Source: a virus. Taken from it: 39,739 nucleotides of DNA. A program made the translations under genes and the position numbers. The stretch is taken from the IMG/VR virus record IMGVR_UViG_3300030116_003716, positions 1-39,739 of that record, one strand, 5' to 3'. Numbering within the stretch: position 1 is the stretch's first letter; the number at the start of each line of letters is the position of its first letter. Positions 9,085-18,024 of this stretch are shown piece by piece. The notes under the pieces are model-generated. The model was not told where the DNA came from and did not search any database. It worked only from the letters and a program-made list of their open reading frames with translations.

Positions 9085-12000
9085 GTGTCGGAGAAAAGAT
9101 TCCAGCGCTTGGAGCAGGTCAAGGATGCTAGCCATCCTAAGTTCGGGCGCATAATGGAGTTGAAAGATGCTGGTGACCCTGAGATACTAGAAGCTCCACG
9201 AGCTGCTGCTGCGAGGTCTTTGTCTAGCAAGGACAAGCCAAAGCAACATAGGATTAAGACGAGGGAAGAAATACTTGCAGATATGGGGATTGCTCCTACT
9301 GCTCCTGTTGCTAAACCTATCCAATGGAAAATTGCACGCCCGATTGAACCGTATGTGTATACTCCACCTCCTCCTAAAAAGGGCGGCGGTGGATTCTTAG
9401 GTTTCTTGGGTGACGTAATTGATGTTATTGACACTCCACGTGCTGCCATAGTTTCCACCATCAAAGAAACAGGCGATTTGTTTCAGGGTGAAGGGTTTAG
9501 TGCTTCTGATTGGTGGAAGCAAACTAGTGACAATATGATGATGGGTGAAGTGCTACGTGATTGGGGTGTTGACCTTCCTGGTCCTTTGCATTTTGTGGTT
9601 GGTCTTGGCCTTGATATAGCTCTTGATCCATTGACGTATTTGGCTGCTGGTACTTTGTCTGCTAGGTTCGCTAATCCTAATAAGGTTGCTGATGCGTTGT
9701 CTTCTGCGTCTAAGACGTATAGGGCTGCTGGTAAGATTGATGAGGCAGATATGTTGTTGAAAGCTGCTGGCAATGTTACTTCAAAGCGCTCTGTTCTTTC
9801 TGCTGGAGATGAAGCTCTCAGTCATATAGGTATGGGTGTTGGTTTACGTATGACAGTGCCTGGAACTGGTCGTATTGGTCGTACCATTATTGAAAAGCCT
9901 TTAAGGGCTATCTCTAAGAAAGCTGGGGCCGCTCTTGATGCTAGGCGTGTGCGTCAGTTACCTGAAGCGAATCTTCCTGATCTTTTGAAAGGCCCAAATA
10001 ATCCTTGGGCCAAGCAAGGTAAAAGGTCTTATGATTTTTCTAAGCCTGGGAATCAGAAAAAGCTGGTGCAGAAGATTAATACGATACGTACAAATAAGTT
10101 GGCTCCTAGGACTGCTTTTACTGATCCTGCTAGACAAGCGATGAGAATGCCTGTTGAGTTGGTTAGGATACCTATTCCTGGAAATAAGGCATTTATTAAA
10201 CTTTCAGCAGGTCTTGTTGGGACTGCGTTTGCGGCTTCTGCCAGTACGAAGTTTGGTCGTTCGATGGGTAATTTGTTTGGGACTCAGGGTGAGTATAACA
10301 GAGCTATTCGTGAAATTGGTAAGGGGATGGCTAAGGGCGATCAGAATGCTTTGAACATGTATGATTATTTGCGTGTGGCTAAAGGTGCTGCTGATACGGC
10401 TAATGTTCGTGTTGGTACTTGGCAGCATTCTACTCTTGAGGAGCTTAGAGATGTTCATACTATGGCTGATAGTCTTGGTGTTAATTACGATGATTTGATG
10501 TGGCGTGCTGCTGAGGAACCTTGGCAGCTTGTAGATGAAGCTGGTAATTCTTTTTTTAATCCTCGTTTGGCAGATATTGGTTTAACTGAATCTGATGAAG
10601 TTATGGAGTTGCACGCTAGGGCTCAAAAGTTCTGGGAAAACGCTGGGCAACGCCTCCAAAAAGAGTTGGAGCCATTTGGTGTTCGTGTTGATCTCATGGA
10701 CTTTAGGGACGAGTTTTATGTTCCTCGTTTCCTTGATGAGGTGGAAGCTGAAGGGGTAGTTAAGGGTGTTCAGGCAGATGGTAGCAGGGTAACTATAAAT
10801 ACCGCTATTGGGAAGTCGAATGCTTCTGGTCTTGTAGGCAACGCTTTTTTAAGATCACGCCAGTACGTTACTCCTAAAACCATGAGAAATAACTTTCGAG
10901 CAGACAAGTCAGATGTTGCTGGTCGAATGGGTATTGGACCTAATAACGCTGACATGATTACTGATGAAATGGTTCATAAGGCTGCTGTCGCTCAAGGGCT
11001 TGATGGGGCAAAGAAAGGCACTTTCAAAGTTGGCATGTACACTCCTGAGCAGCTTGATGCGTTATTTGACGATTTGTTACGTAGCCCAACTGGTGTTTCG
11101 TTTGAATATGCGAATGGTGGTAAAGTGTCTAACAGCTACCTTGGAAGGCAACTGGATGATGTTGAAAGAGCTGGCGGCGTTAGAAGCCAAATGGAAAGAA
11201 TAGGTGCAGAAGAACTAGGGGCAGACTACAAGAAAATATACAGTGAAGACTTTAATCAGGCTATGGAACGTTATGTTAATCAAGCTTCCCATAGGTTGCG
11301 TGAAAATATGTATATGGCGGCTTTGGATAACGCTGGTATAACAATCAGGGTCCAGGATCTTGACGGAGCAACAATGTGGTGGGGTCAAGAAAGTAGAAGG
11401 ATTAGTTCTCAATTAAATGGTTTCCTTAATGACATTGGTAAGGGTTTAGATGGCGCTGATGCTAGGTTGGCTCGTGAAGAACCTTTACTGGATCAAGCTG
11501 CTAAACGCAAAACTGCGTATGAAGAAGCTACTGGCGGTGAAGGCATTGATGCCGCAAGCGCACGAAAATTTGACCGAGCAAACGAAGAGGTAACTGAAGC
11601 TACTCGTCAAATTGCGGAAATTAAAAATATCATAGCTGCTATCAATGACCCGAACATTAAGAATTTGCCCGAAGGTATTAGCGTTGACGTTTTTGAGTTG
11701 CTTCGACCACCTACGAACAATCCGAGTAGGGGATCAAAGATATTCAATAAAGCCCTTGTAGATCATGCTGGCTATTTAGATGACGCTGAACAAGCTGTTC
11801 TAGTCGTTAACGATATGGCTGAAACAATTAATGATATTACTCAGATGAGAATTAGCATTCAGCAAACGTTAGACGCTATGACTGACGTTAGCCCTGCAAC
11901 AAAGCAACAATTTAAGAACTTGCTTGATGAGTTGGACGAAGCTATTGAATCAGGGACTAGAGGGGTTCAAGAATTGAACTTGAACTATATGGATAACATT

Positions 12001-14448
12001 TTGAAAAACGATCCTGGTGTAACCTTTCTCAACCATTATGATGAGTTGGGCGAAATTGTTACAAAGGATACGACGTATAAGATAACGAGGAATGGTCGTA
12101 AACTTTCTTCTAAAACGTTTACGACACCTGTTGAAAGGGAGTTGCGTAACTTTGTGAAACGTATGGCTACTGCCGCTAAGAACGCTAAGGATCCTGTCGT
12201 TAAGGCCAACATACTTGCAGATGCTAAACGTGTTGAACAGTGGCTTGACCGTGTGTCTTCTGCTAAGAAGTTATCTTCTCAGTTGGGTGAGCAGCGTATT
12301 TATTCTGGTGTGCTTAATTTAATTAAATCTGTTGATGAAGGTGTTGTTAAGATTGATGAGATAGCTGGAATTAATGTTATCCAAAATCAGATCGACGAAG
12401 TAGATCAGTTAATATCGAGTAGCTCTGGTATTAATAACCTTGATCCTCAGTCGCAAGCTTTAAGAGATACGTTAGAGTCTGAGCTGCGGTATTTGGAGGA
12501 TGTTAACGAAGCTAATAAAGCTGCTCTTATCGATATACAGACTGAGTGGGAGCAGAAAGCTGCGTATTGGAATGACTTGTATCAAAATAGGAAAATAACT
12601 GTTGAGGAGCTCACGGCAAGGATAGAAGCTTTGAATGATGCTAGACAGGTTATGTTGGATCGGGTCCAGTTGGAGATAATTCCAAGAGGGCAGGTCACAG
12701 GGACTCTTTCAGATAGGTTAGCTAATTTAGGTCGTGTAGATTTGGAATATGCGGATGTGGGCCGTCAGGGAGAGATACCTGTTGGTGCTAAATTTGCTGC
12801 TGGGGACGCTCAACGCAAAGCGATAAGTATGATTCGTACCGCTAGGGGCCAGCACCAGCTTTTTGATGCGTATGGCGGCGCTTTGAACGAGTACATGTTG
12901 AAGCATACTTCTATGGAGTTTAAGAATGGGACGACAGGAGTTCGACGCACAATAGGGCCAGGTGGTAAGCAAACCTATGGACGAGCTGAGAGGGCTTTTG
13001 CTGGCAGGGCTGTTGTTGGTGAATTTACTGATGATGAGATGGAATTGTTATTGAATGGGATGGCCACTCTTGGGAAAATGCAGGATCCGCAGCAGCTAGG
13101 TGAATTTTGGAAGAAGTACGATAAGTTTCTTAATTGGTGGAAGGCTCAGGCTGTTACTAGCCCTGGTTTCTTTATGCGAAACCAGATGGGTGGAATGTGG
13201 ATAAATAATCAGTTGAACGATGTCCCTATGCACACTCATGCACGTGTTCGACAAATTAGGAAACTTGCGGTGCAAGAAGGAGACGGTAATGCTCTTGTAG
13301 GTTTGGAGCGGTTGATTGCCAAAGGAAAGCATGTTGATTTGGGCGGCTTGTATGGCAATTTAATTTCTGGCGGTACAGGTATGCGAACTGTAAGTATCGA
13401 CGAGTTGCGGACTTTCAAGAGTTGGTTTGAAACTGGGATGGCTGGTCAAGGTCAGGTGACGATGGAATTACCTACAGCGTTTGCTGGGGTAAGAGGTGGC
13501 GCTTGGAAACAAGGGTCTTTGAAACCTTGGGACGTTGATTGGAAGCCTATGAACTGGGTTCGTGCTAGAAACGCTGATTCAGAGTTTATGCTTCGTGGTG
13601 CTTTAGCGCACCATAATATGATGACAGGCGCTACCGTTGAGGACGCATGGAACTCCGTTAGGAAGTTTCATTTTGATTACGGCGATTTAAGCATGGGTGA
13701 ACGTCGAATAAAGAAAGTTATCCCTTTCTATGTCTGGCAGAGAAATATCCTTCCTGTGCTTGTGGAGTCTATAGGTAAGAATCCTAAAGCTTGGGGAAGG
13801 TTGCAGCAGGTTAAGGGCGAGCTGGAATTGTATTCAGACCAAGAGGGGATGGTCCCACATTGGTTTGGTGAGAACATGGGGATAAGGTTACCTTTTACTA
13901 GGGGTGGCAATCGAGTTTATGTGATGCCTGATCTTCCTTTCCGTGATTTGAATAAAATTACGAAAGACATGGATAGCGCTGTAGATGTTAAAGGTTTGAC
14001 TGAGGGAGTGTTTAGGCTTGGTATGGAATCTGCTCTACCTCCTGTAAAGCTTCCAATAGAGCTCATGATGGGTAAGCAAGTGTTTCAAGGTATTCCTTTT
14101 AGTGGAAGATACCAGCAGGCTCCTTTCTGGGCGCAAATTCCTGGAGTTAGCCAAGCTTTGATTACGACAGGTTTAGCTAAACGAGCGAAAAATGGTCGTT
14201 TGGTTATGAGAGATAACCATATTTATAGCTTCGACCAGTGGTCACCGTTGATAGGGAGAATGCGAAGGTTAGTACCTAACGAAAGATCTAAGGAAGAAGC
14301 CGCCTTTACTACGTGGATGAATACTATGCTGGGTACTGGCATTAGGGTTAATACTCCTAGGATGAAATATAGCGAGTTTATACGTCGCCAAAAAGAATTT
14401 CAACAAACTTGGAGAGACAACATAGATATTGAAATGAGGGTCAGATGA
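9085..14448 (+). CDS. Giant internal virion / DNA ejection protein
   Basis: This encodes 1,787 aa from a GTG start and is by far the largest gene. The N-terminus has a Pro-rich stretch (YTPPPPKKGGGGFLGFLGD), followed by long helical, charged regions. Near residues 1352-1375 the segment TSPGFFMRNQMGGMW, and near 1525-1555 KFHFDYGDLSMGERRIKKV followed by IPFYVWQRN, match motifs I recall from very large internal proteins of environmental short-tailed phages. A role in crossing the host envelope, as for T7 gp16, is inferred. No lytic transglycosylase motif was spotted; wall lysis may instead come from the amidase gene that overlaps its stop by 4 bases. Confidence 0.65.
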   Translation: MSEKRFQRLEQVKDASHPKFGRIMELKDAGDPEILEAPRAAAARSLSSKDKPKQHRIKTREEILADMGIAPTAPVAKPIQWKIARPIEPYVYTPPPPKKGGGGFLGFLGDVIDVIDTPRAAIVSTIKETGDLFQGEGFSASDWWKQTSDNMMMGEVLRDWGVDLPGPLHFVVGLGLDIALDPLTYLAAGTLSARFANPNKVADALSSASKTYRAAGKIDEADMLLKAAGNVTSKRSVLSAGDEALSHIGMGVGLRMTVPGTGRIGRTIIEKPLRAISKKAGAALDARRVRQLPEANLPDLLKGPNNPWAKQGKRSYDFSKPGNQKKLVQKINTIRTNKLAPRTAFTDPARQAMRMPVELVRIPIPGNKAFIKLSAGLVGTAFAASASTKFGRSMGNLFGTQGEYNRAIREIGKGMAKGDQNALNMYDYLRVAKGAADTANVRVGTWQHSTLEELRDVHTMADSLGVNYDDLMWRAAEEPWQLVDEAGNSFFNPRLADIGLTESDEVMELHARAQKFWENAGQRLQKELEPFGVRVDLMDFRDEFYVPRFLDEVEAEGVVKGVQADGSRVTINTAIGKSNASGLVGNAFLRSRQYVTPKTMRNNFRADKSDVAGRMGIGPNNADMITDEMVHKAAVAQGLDGAKKGTFKVGMYTPEQLDALFDDLLRSPTGVSFEYANGGKVSNSYLGRQLDDVERAGGVRSQMERIGAEELGADYKKIYSEDFNQAMERYVNQASHRLRENMYMAALDNAGITIRVQDLDGATMWWGQESRRISSQLNGFLNDIGKGLDGADARLAREEPLLDQAAKRKTAYEEATGGEGIDAASARKFDRANEEVTEATRQIAEIKNIIAAINDPNIKNLPEGISVDVFELLRPPTNNPSRGSKIFNKALVDHAGYLDDAEQAVLVVNDMAETINDITQMRISIQQTLDAMTDVSPATKQQFKNLLDELDEAIESGTRGVQELNLNYMDNILKNDPGVTFLNHYDELGEIVTKDTTYKITRNGRKLSSKTFTTPVERELRNFVKRMATAAKNAKDPVVKANILADAKRVEQWLDRVSSAKKLSSQLGEQRIYSGVLNLIKSVDEGVVKIDEIAGINVIQNQIDEVDQLISSSSGINNLDPQSQALRDTLESELRYLEDVNEANKAALIDIQTEWEQKAAYWNDLYQNRKITVEELTARIEALNDARQVMLDRVQLEIIPRGQVTGTLSDRLANLGRVDLEYADVGRQGEIPVGAKFAAGDAQRKAISMIRTARGQHQLFDAYGGALNEYMLKHTSMEFKNGTTGVRRTIGPGGKQTYGRAERAFAGRAVVGEFTDDEMELLLNGMATLGKMQDPQQLGEFWKKYDKFLNWWKAQAVTSPGFFMRNQMGGMWINNQLNDVPMHTHARVRQIRKLAVQEGDGNALVGLERLIAKGKHVDLGGLYGNLISGGTGMRTVSIDELRTFKSWFETGMAGQGQVTMELPTAFAGVRGGAWKQGSLKPWDVDWKPMNWVRARNADSEFMLRGALAHHNMMTGATVEDAWNSVRKFHFDYGDLSMGERRIKKVIPFYVWQRNILPVLVESIGKNPKAWGRLQQVKGELELYSDQEGMVPHWFGENMGIRLPFTRGGNRVYVMPDLPFRDLNKITKDMDSAVDVKGLTEGVFRLGMESALPPVKLPIELMMGKQVFQGIPFSGRYQQAPFWAQIPGVSQALITTGLAKRAKNGRLVMRDNHIYSFDQWSPLIGRMRRLVPNERSKEEAAFTTWMNTMLGTGIRVNTPRMKYSEFIRRQKEFQQTWRDNIDIEMRVR

Positions 14449-15212
14449 GTAAAACAATTATTAGTAGAAAAGGTTGGGGTTCAAGAGGGCCACGAAAACC
14501 TTTTAGCTGGTTAAATAAGCGGCGTGTGCAAGGCATTGCTTTGCATCATTCTGGTGTGAAGAATGGTCCGAAGGGTGTGGCTGCTGTTAAGGCGTTTGAG
14601 CGTCATCATATGGATGCTAATGGTTGGAATGCGATAGCTTACAACTGGTTGGTTGATGAAGATGGCGTTATTTATGAGGGGCGTGGCGCTGGCGTTATTT
14701 CGGCTGCGACACGACCATATAACAGTAGGACTGAATCTATTTGTTATACAGGGGATGGCGATAAGGCTGTTCCTGAGAAGTCGTTGGAGTCTATTCGTTG
14801 GCTTATTGGCGATATTCAGGAGCGTTACGGTCAGAAGTTGTGGGTTAAGGGCCATCGTGATCTTGCATCTACGTCTTGTCCTGGTACTTGGTTGTATAAC
14901 TGGTTGCAGAGCGGTATGGGGATTACTCGTATGCCTGAACCTCAAGAGTGGGATGGTATTAAAGCCCAAATAGAGCGACTTGGAGCTATTGTGGCTAGGA
15001 AGCCACTGTCTAGGCGGCGTAGAAGCCGTGGAGAGGCTGTGAGGGTCGCTCAGGAGCGTCTGAAGGCAATAGGGATAGACCCTGGCCCTGTAGATGGCGT
15101 GTTTGGAGGTCGTACACGTATAGCGGTATTGAATTTCCAACGGAAATATAGAGACGTGTTGTCAGTCGATGGAGTCATTGGCCGCAACACTTGGAAAGTG
15201 TTATTCTCGTAG
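14445..15212 (+). CDS. N-acetylmuramoyl-L-alanine amidase endolysin (PGRP-type)
   Basis: This encodes 255 aa. Residues about 25-155 form a zinc amidase of the Amidase_2/PGRP type. LHHSG supplies His34, GHRD supplies His137 and STSCPG supplies Cys145; the YNWLVDEDGVIYEGRG core strand pair lies between them. A linker rich in Arg follows. Residues about 192-255 form a peptidoglycan-binding domain 1 (DPGPVDGVFGGRT ... FQRKY ... VDGVIGRNTW). It cleaves the bond between muramic acid and the stem peptide. The gene overlaps the giant virion gene by ATGA, so it may act as a virion lysin, an endolysin or both. Confidence 0.92.
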   Translation: MSKTIISRKGWGSRGPRKPFSWLNKRRVQGIALHHSGVKNGPKGVAAVKAFERHHMDANGWNAIAYNWLVDEDGVIYEGRGAGVISAATRPYNSRTESICYTGDGDKAVPEKSLESIRWLIGDIQERYGQKLWVKGHRDLASTSCPGTWLYNWLQSGMGITRMPEPQEWDGIKAQIERLGAIVARKPLSRRRRSRGEAVRVAQERLKAIGIDPGPVDGVFGGRTRIAVLNFQRKYRDVLSVDGVIGRNTWKVLFS

Positions 15213-15237
15213 TGGGACAGTCGCTACATTAAATAGG
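15213..15237 (+). promoter_or_regulatory. TGGGACA-type element, copy C
   Basis: TGGGACAG is followed after 11 bases by AATAGG. It begins at the base after the amidase stop codon, in one of the few gaps of the rightward block. The same element with the same 11-base spacing to TATAGR occurs at 35806 and 38291. Here the downstream half merges with the AGGAGG ribosome site, so a promoter would give a very short leader. Confidence 0.4.
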
Positions 15238-15245
15238 AGGCTATT

Positions 15246-15431
15246 ATGCCAGAAGGAAAAGGTTACGGAGATTTCGAGGATACGTTTGGTTCTCAGAACG
15301 AACAACCCTATGATTCTACGTCAATTATGAACAAGGCAGACGTAAGTGAAGCTGCTAAAGCTAATGCAGCGTACTTGCGGTCTACTGGATTAGGGAATGC
15401 GACCAGTAATGGTCGGCCATTCGGAAAGTAA
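15246..15431 (+). CDS. Small hypothetical protein
   Basis: This encodes 61 aa behind a strong AGGAGG at 15235-15240. It is polar and probably disordered at the N-terminus (Gly, Asp, Gln, Asn), with a short Ala-rich helix (SEAAKANAAYLRS). It lies between endolysin and the basic repeat protein. The function is unknown. Confidence 0.6.
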   Translation: MPEGKGYGDFEDTFGSQNEQPYDSTSIMNKADVSEAAKANAAYLRSTGLGNATSNGRPFGK

Positions 15432-15437
15432 AGGGTC

Positions 15438-16292
15438 ATGCCTAAGAAAAAATCAGCACCGTACAAGAAACCTAGCGCAAAGAGGCCTAAACCGCCTGTT
15501 AGAACAATGCCTATTCGAGGCAACGTAGATCCTAGAACAGGAAGGCCGTCTAAGCCTAGGCCTAAACCTCAACCTATAGGGCCAAGGAAACCTGGCACAA
15601 AGAAACCTAAGAAACCTCTGCCAAGGAATCCTCGCACAAAGCCTCGTGGTACTGCTGATCCTAGAACGGCTAGTCCAACTCGTAGAGGTGGTACAGTAGC
15701 AGCTCGGCCCAAGAAAGGTACTAAACCTAAAGTAGTGAAAGGGAAGATGGGTAAGGTAGCAGCTAAACGTAGCGGTGGAACAGCAGCAGCTAGGCCTAAA
15801 CGAGGTAAAGCTAATCCAGCTACAGCTAGTCCAACTCGTAGAGGTGGAACGGCAGCTAAGAGAGGCACTACCCCTAAAAAAGGTCCAGCAAAAGGAAGTT
15901 CCGCTAAGCGAGGTAAGGCAGATCCAAGAACGGCTAGCCCCTCAAAGAGAGGTGGAACTGTAGCAGCTAGGCCTAAGAGAGGTACAGCAGATCCCAGAAC
16001 AGCTAGTCCCACAAGAAGAGGTGGAACAGTAGCAAGACGGAAAAACTACCCATCAAGAGGTAACGTAGATCCTAGAACAGGAACTCCTAAGCCACGACCT
16101 AAACCTCGTATTGAGCATACTCAGAGGAAGCCTAAACCTAAAGCACCTAGAAGAGCGCCTTCACGAAATGTGGTGCATGGATCTTATGGTCCTGCTGGGC
16201 TTGAGTCTTGGCGAAAAGGTTTGGATCAGGGGCTGAAAAAAGCTGCTAGGTCCAAACAGCAAGAGCACAAGTTCAAGAACTATAGGCCGTAA
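15438..16292 (+). CDS. Hyper-basic repeat protein, protamine/histone-tail-like
   Basis: This encodes 284 aa made mostly of Arg, Lys, Pro, Gly, Thr and Ala, with no Cys. Four to five imperfect units of about 20-27 residues share the pattern ADPRTASPTRRGGTVAARP. Flanking RGNVDPRTG segments occur at both ends (near residues 30 and 205). The predicted pI is extremely high. The C-terminal 40 residues (VHGSYGPAGLESWRKGLDQG) look like a separate short folded or binding segment. The likely role is electrostatic binding, for example to DNA or to an acidic cell-wall polymer. The neighbours are lysis genes, and a TAATG overlap links it to the holin. Confidence 0.65.
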   Translation: MPKKKSAPYKKPSAKRPKPPVRTMPIRGNVDPRTGRPSKPRPKPQPIGPRKPGTKKPKKPLPRNPRTKPRGTADPRTASPTRRGGTVAARPKKGTKPKVVKGKMGKVAAKRSGGTAAARPKRGKANPATASPTRRGGTAAKRGTTPKKGPAKGSSAKRGKADPRTASPSKRGGTVAARPKRGTADPRTASPTRRGGTVARRKNYPSRGNVDPRTGTPKPRPKPRIEHTQRKPKPKAPRRAPSRNVVHGSYGPAGLESWRKGLDQGLKKAARSKQQEHKFKNYRP

Positions 16293-16477
16293 TGACAGAG
16301 TTAGCTAAATTCAGTTTAGCCAACTGGCTTGAACGCACCTTATGGACAGCGGCTCAATCTTTCCTAGCCATATTCGTAATAACTGATCTATCTACCTTGA
16401 CGGCAGCAGCTACTGCTGGTGGAGCAGCGCTGCTATCTGCTGTTAAAACTTTAGCTCAAGAACGACTTAAATCGTAG
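16292..16477 (+). CDS. Holin-like small membrane protein
   Basis: This encodes 61 aa. A polar start (LANWLERTLWTAAQ) leads into one hydrophobic helix (SFLAIFVITDLSTLTAAA), then a GGAALLSAVKTLAQERLKS tail. This layout resembles the short actinophage holins related to the r1t family. It is two genes downstream of the amidase and coupled to the preceding gene by TAATG. Holins make the membrane pores that time lysis. Confidence 0.7.
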   Translation: MTELAKFSLANWLERTLWTAAQSFLAIFVITDLSTLTAAATAGGAALLSAVKTLAQERLKS

Positions 16478-16482
16478 CCCTC

Positions 16483-16824
16483 ATGTCATATGAGGAGTAC
16501 TACAGCGGTCCATCAGATGAGTTTGAAGACCGTTGGGCTGACTTCATGGCTATTGAGGGGTTAGACATCGAGGTAGAGGTCGCTGAAGAAATACGATCTA
16601 ATTTAACGAAGTTAGATATTATGGATGGCACTCACGGCCAATGGCATGACGGACGACTAGGTGTGCTTATTGTTTTTGACAATGAAGAAGCACGCAACAT
16701 AGTTAGACATTGGAAAGAATCAGCTAAGGGCAATCTTATTTCTTTGACTTGTATTCTTAATTGGGTTGAAGGTTTCTCTTACTTCCTTCAAGATTGCATT
16801 GATACGAGGGATTTAGAATCCTAG
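16483..16824 (+). CDS. Hypothetical protein at end of rightward block
   Basis: This encodes 113 aa, acidic, predicted alpha/beta. An N-terminal EEYYSGPSDEFEDRWADF helix precedes a beta-hairpin region (WHDGRLGVLIVFDNEEA) and a terminal helix. No family is recognised. It is the last rightward gene, and its 3' end overlaps the convergent sigma-like gene by 12 bases, leaving no room for a conventional terminator between the two blocks. Confidence 0.6.
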   Translation: MSYEEYYSGPSDEFEDRWADFMAIEGLDIEVEVAEEIRSNLTKLDIMDGTHGQWHDGRLGVLIVFDNEEARNIVRHWKESAKGNLISLTCILNWVEGFSYFLQDCIDTRDLES

Positions 16825-17232
16825 CTTATCTCTGACTACTTCATGTTCTAGTAGTATTCGTCGCATCTTATTTGCGAGTGCGTCTCTTCTGCGAGCAAAC
16901 GTTGTCTTGGGTATGCCTAGTACTTTAGCTACGAACCTCATGGACAATCCTATGTCTACCAGCATGTGGTATATCCATTGTTCTTCTTCTGTGAGCCTTG
17001 AGAACATATCTTCAACAGCTTTGTAAAGCTCGTCGTGTTGACGTTCCATTAGCTCTTGCGAGACTTCTGGCTCTTGGCCAGGTTTAGCGTTTAGGATCGC
17101 TTCTATTTCTGTAGAGTAGTAAGACGATATAGAATTAGCTCCTTTGCGTGTACGCACAGGAGCTAGGGAGGGGAACTTGAGAAGCTTTAGCCTATTAAAT
17201 AACTTTTCTCCCTCGCTTACTTCACTCGTCAT
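16813..17232 (-). CDS. Sigma-factor region-4-like regulator
   Basis: This encodes 139 aa. Residues 77-127 have the layout of a sigma-70 region 4 or LuxR-type helix-turn-helix: RLTEEEQWIYHMLVD, then GLSMRFVAKVLGIPKTTFA, then an Arg-rich recognition end. No region 2 is present, so it is not a complete sigma factor. It could redirect host RNA polymerase, perhaps toward late genes. The N-terminal 75 residues are unassigned. It is the last gene of the leftward block, overlaps the nuclease-like gene by 11 bases, and runs tail-to-tail into the last rightward gene. Confidence 0.7.
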   Translation of the reverse strand: MTSEVSEGEKLFNRLKLLKFPSLAPVRTRKGANSISSYYSTEIEAILNAKPGQEPEVSQELMERQHDELYKAVEDMFSRLTEEEQWIYHMLVDIGLSMRFVAKVLGIPKTTFARRRDALANKMRRILLEHEVVRDKLGF

Positions 17233-17680
17233 TCCAAGGGAGTAGCTTGGAACTTATAGAGAAGTATTTTTTACCTTCTTGAAAGTTGCCTAGCGGAACA
17301 TCATTCTTATTAATGATATTCATTAACTCCCTAAATTTAACTTCAGCATAATTTTGCCTGGTAGACGACCAGACCCATAGGTATAGCGGAGCTTCTAGTC
17401 CGTCCCACCATTGCATGGCTGCGATTTTTTCCATCTTTATTTTCAAAGGTGTTCTACCCATGCCCATTACTTCTACTAGTCGTGTAGGGTCTGCCTGCAC
17501 GTAATCTGGAGTGTAGCGTATAACGTGGGGGAGGTAGTGAAATTTGGTCATTCCTTCTGGCCTGTTAAAACCAAAACGAGCCCACTGTATGTTGTGGGCT
17601 TCAAATTGAGATTCTGCTTCGTCTCCCATAGAAACAAAACGCTCTGCGTATGTTCCTTGGTGGAATGGTTTGTCTGTCAT
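17222..17680 (-). CDS. Degenerate PD-(D/E)XK nuclease-like protein
   Basis: This encodes 152 aa. The order GDEAESQFE (Glu23), RYTPDY (Asp59), RLVEVMGMG (Glu70) and a final strand APLYLWVWSS follows the PD-(D/E)XK endonuclease plan. The Lys normally found two residues after the second acid is Met72. It may be inactive, use a displaced Lys (TPLKIKMEK follows), or be structural. It overlaps RusA by 4 bases, has an AGGAAGGA ribosome site and belongs to the replication cluster. Confidence 0.55.
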   Translation of the reverse strand: MTDKPFHQGTYAERFVSMGDEAESQFEAHNIQWARFGFNRPEGMTKFHYLPHVIRYTPDYVQADPTRLVEVMGMGRTPLKIKMEKIAAMQWWDGLEAPLYLWVWSSTRQNYAEVKFRELMNIINKNDVPLGNFQEGKKYFSISSKLLPWNDE

Positions 17681-18024
17681 TTTTTCCTTCCTACTAAGCG
17701 GTGTATTTGACGGTCATCGTCATAGGCAAGACCGTTTAATGCATCCTCTATGCCCTTAACATAATTAGATATGTCGCCCCTTAGAGGAGAAGATTCACAA
17801 TCCATTTCTGTGATTGTGACAATAGCTCGTTTCTTCGACAAAGTTATTGTCATTGAAACTGGGCCATCGAATTTTGGACCTTTGTAATAGTCACGTACTG
17901 CTTGTTCATAGTCCCTAGTTCCCTTTGGCGTGTAGGCCCATTGTTTACCATTCTTGCTGGTGACCCTGGGCCTTCCTTTGCTTTTGGGTCTTATAGGGAT
18001 CGAGAACTTGTATGTTTTAGTCAC
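17677..18024 (-). CDS. rusA: RusA-family Holliday junction resolvase
   Basis: This encodes 115 aa from a GTG start. It opens with a basic KGRPR patch (residues 16-20). The family active-site region lies near the C-terminus: GDISNYVKGIEDALNGLAYD, with Asp84, Lys90, Asp94 and the DDD at 102-104 before RQIHRL. RusA dimers cut four-way junctions, here to debranch replicating or recombining phage DNA before packaging. It overlaps the primase gene by 8 bases. Confidence 0.92.
   Translation of the reverse strand: MTKTYKFSIPIRPKSKGRPRVTSKNGKQWAYTPKGTRDYEQAVRDYYKGPKFDGPVSMTITLSKKRAIVTITEMDCESSPLRGDISNYVKGIEDALNGLAYDDDRQIHRLVGRKK

Noticed and set aside
14511-15140. Leftward frame of 209 codons over the amidase gene
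   Set aside because: The amidase and its binding domain are certain on the other strand; this frame is a shadow with no ribosome site.
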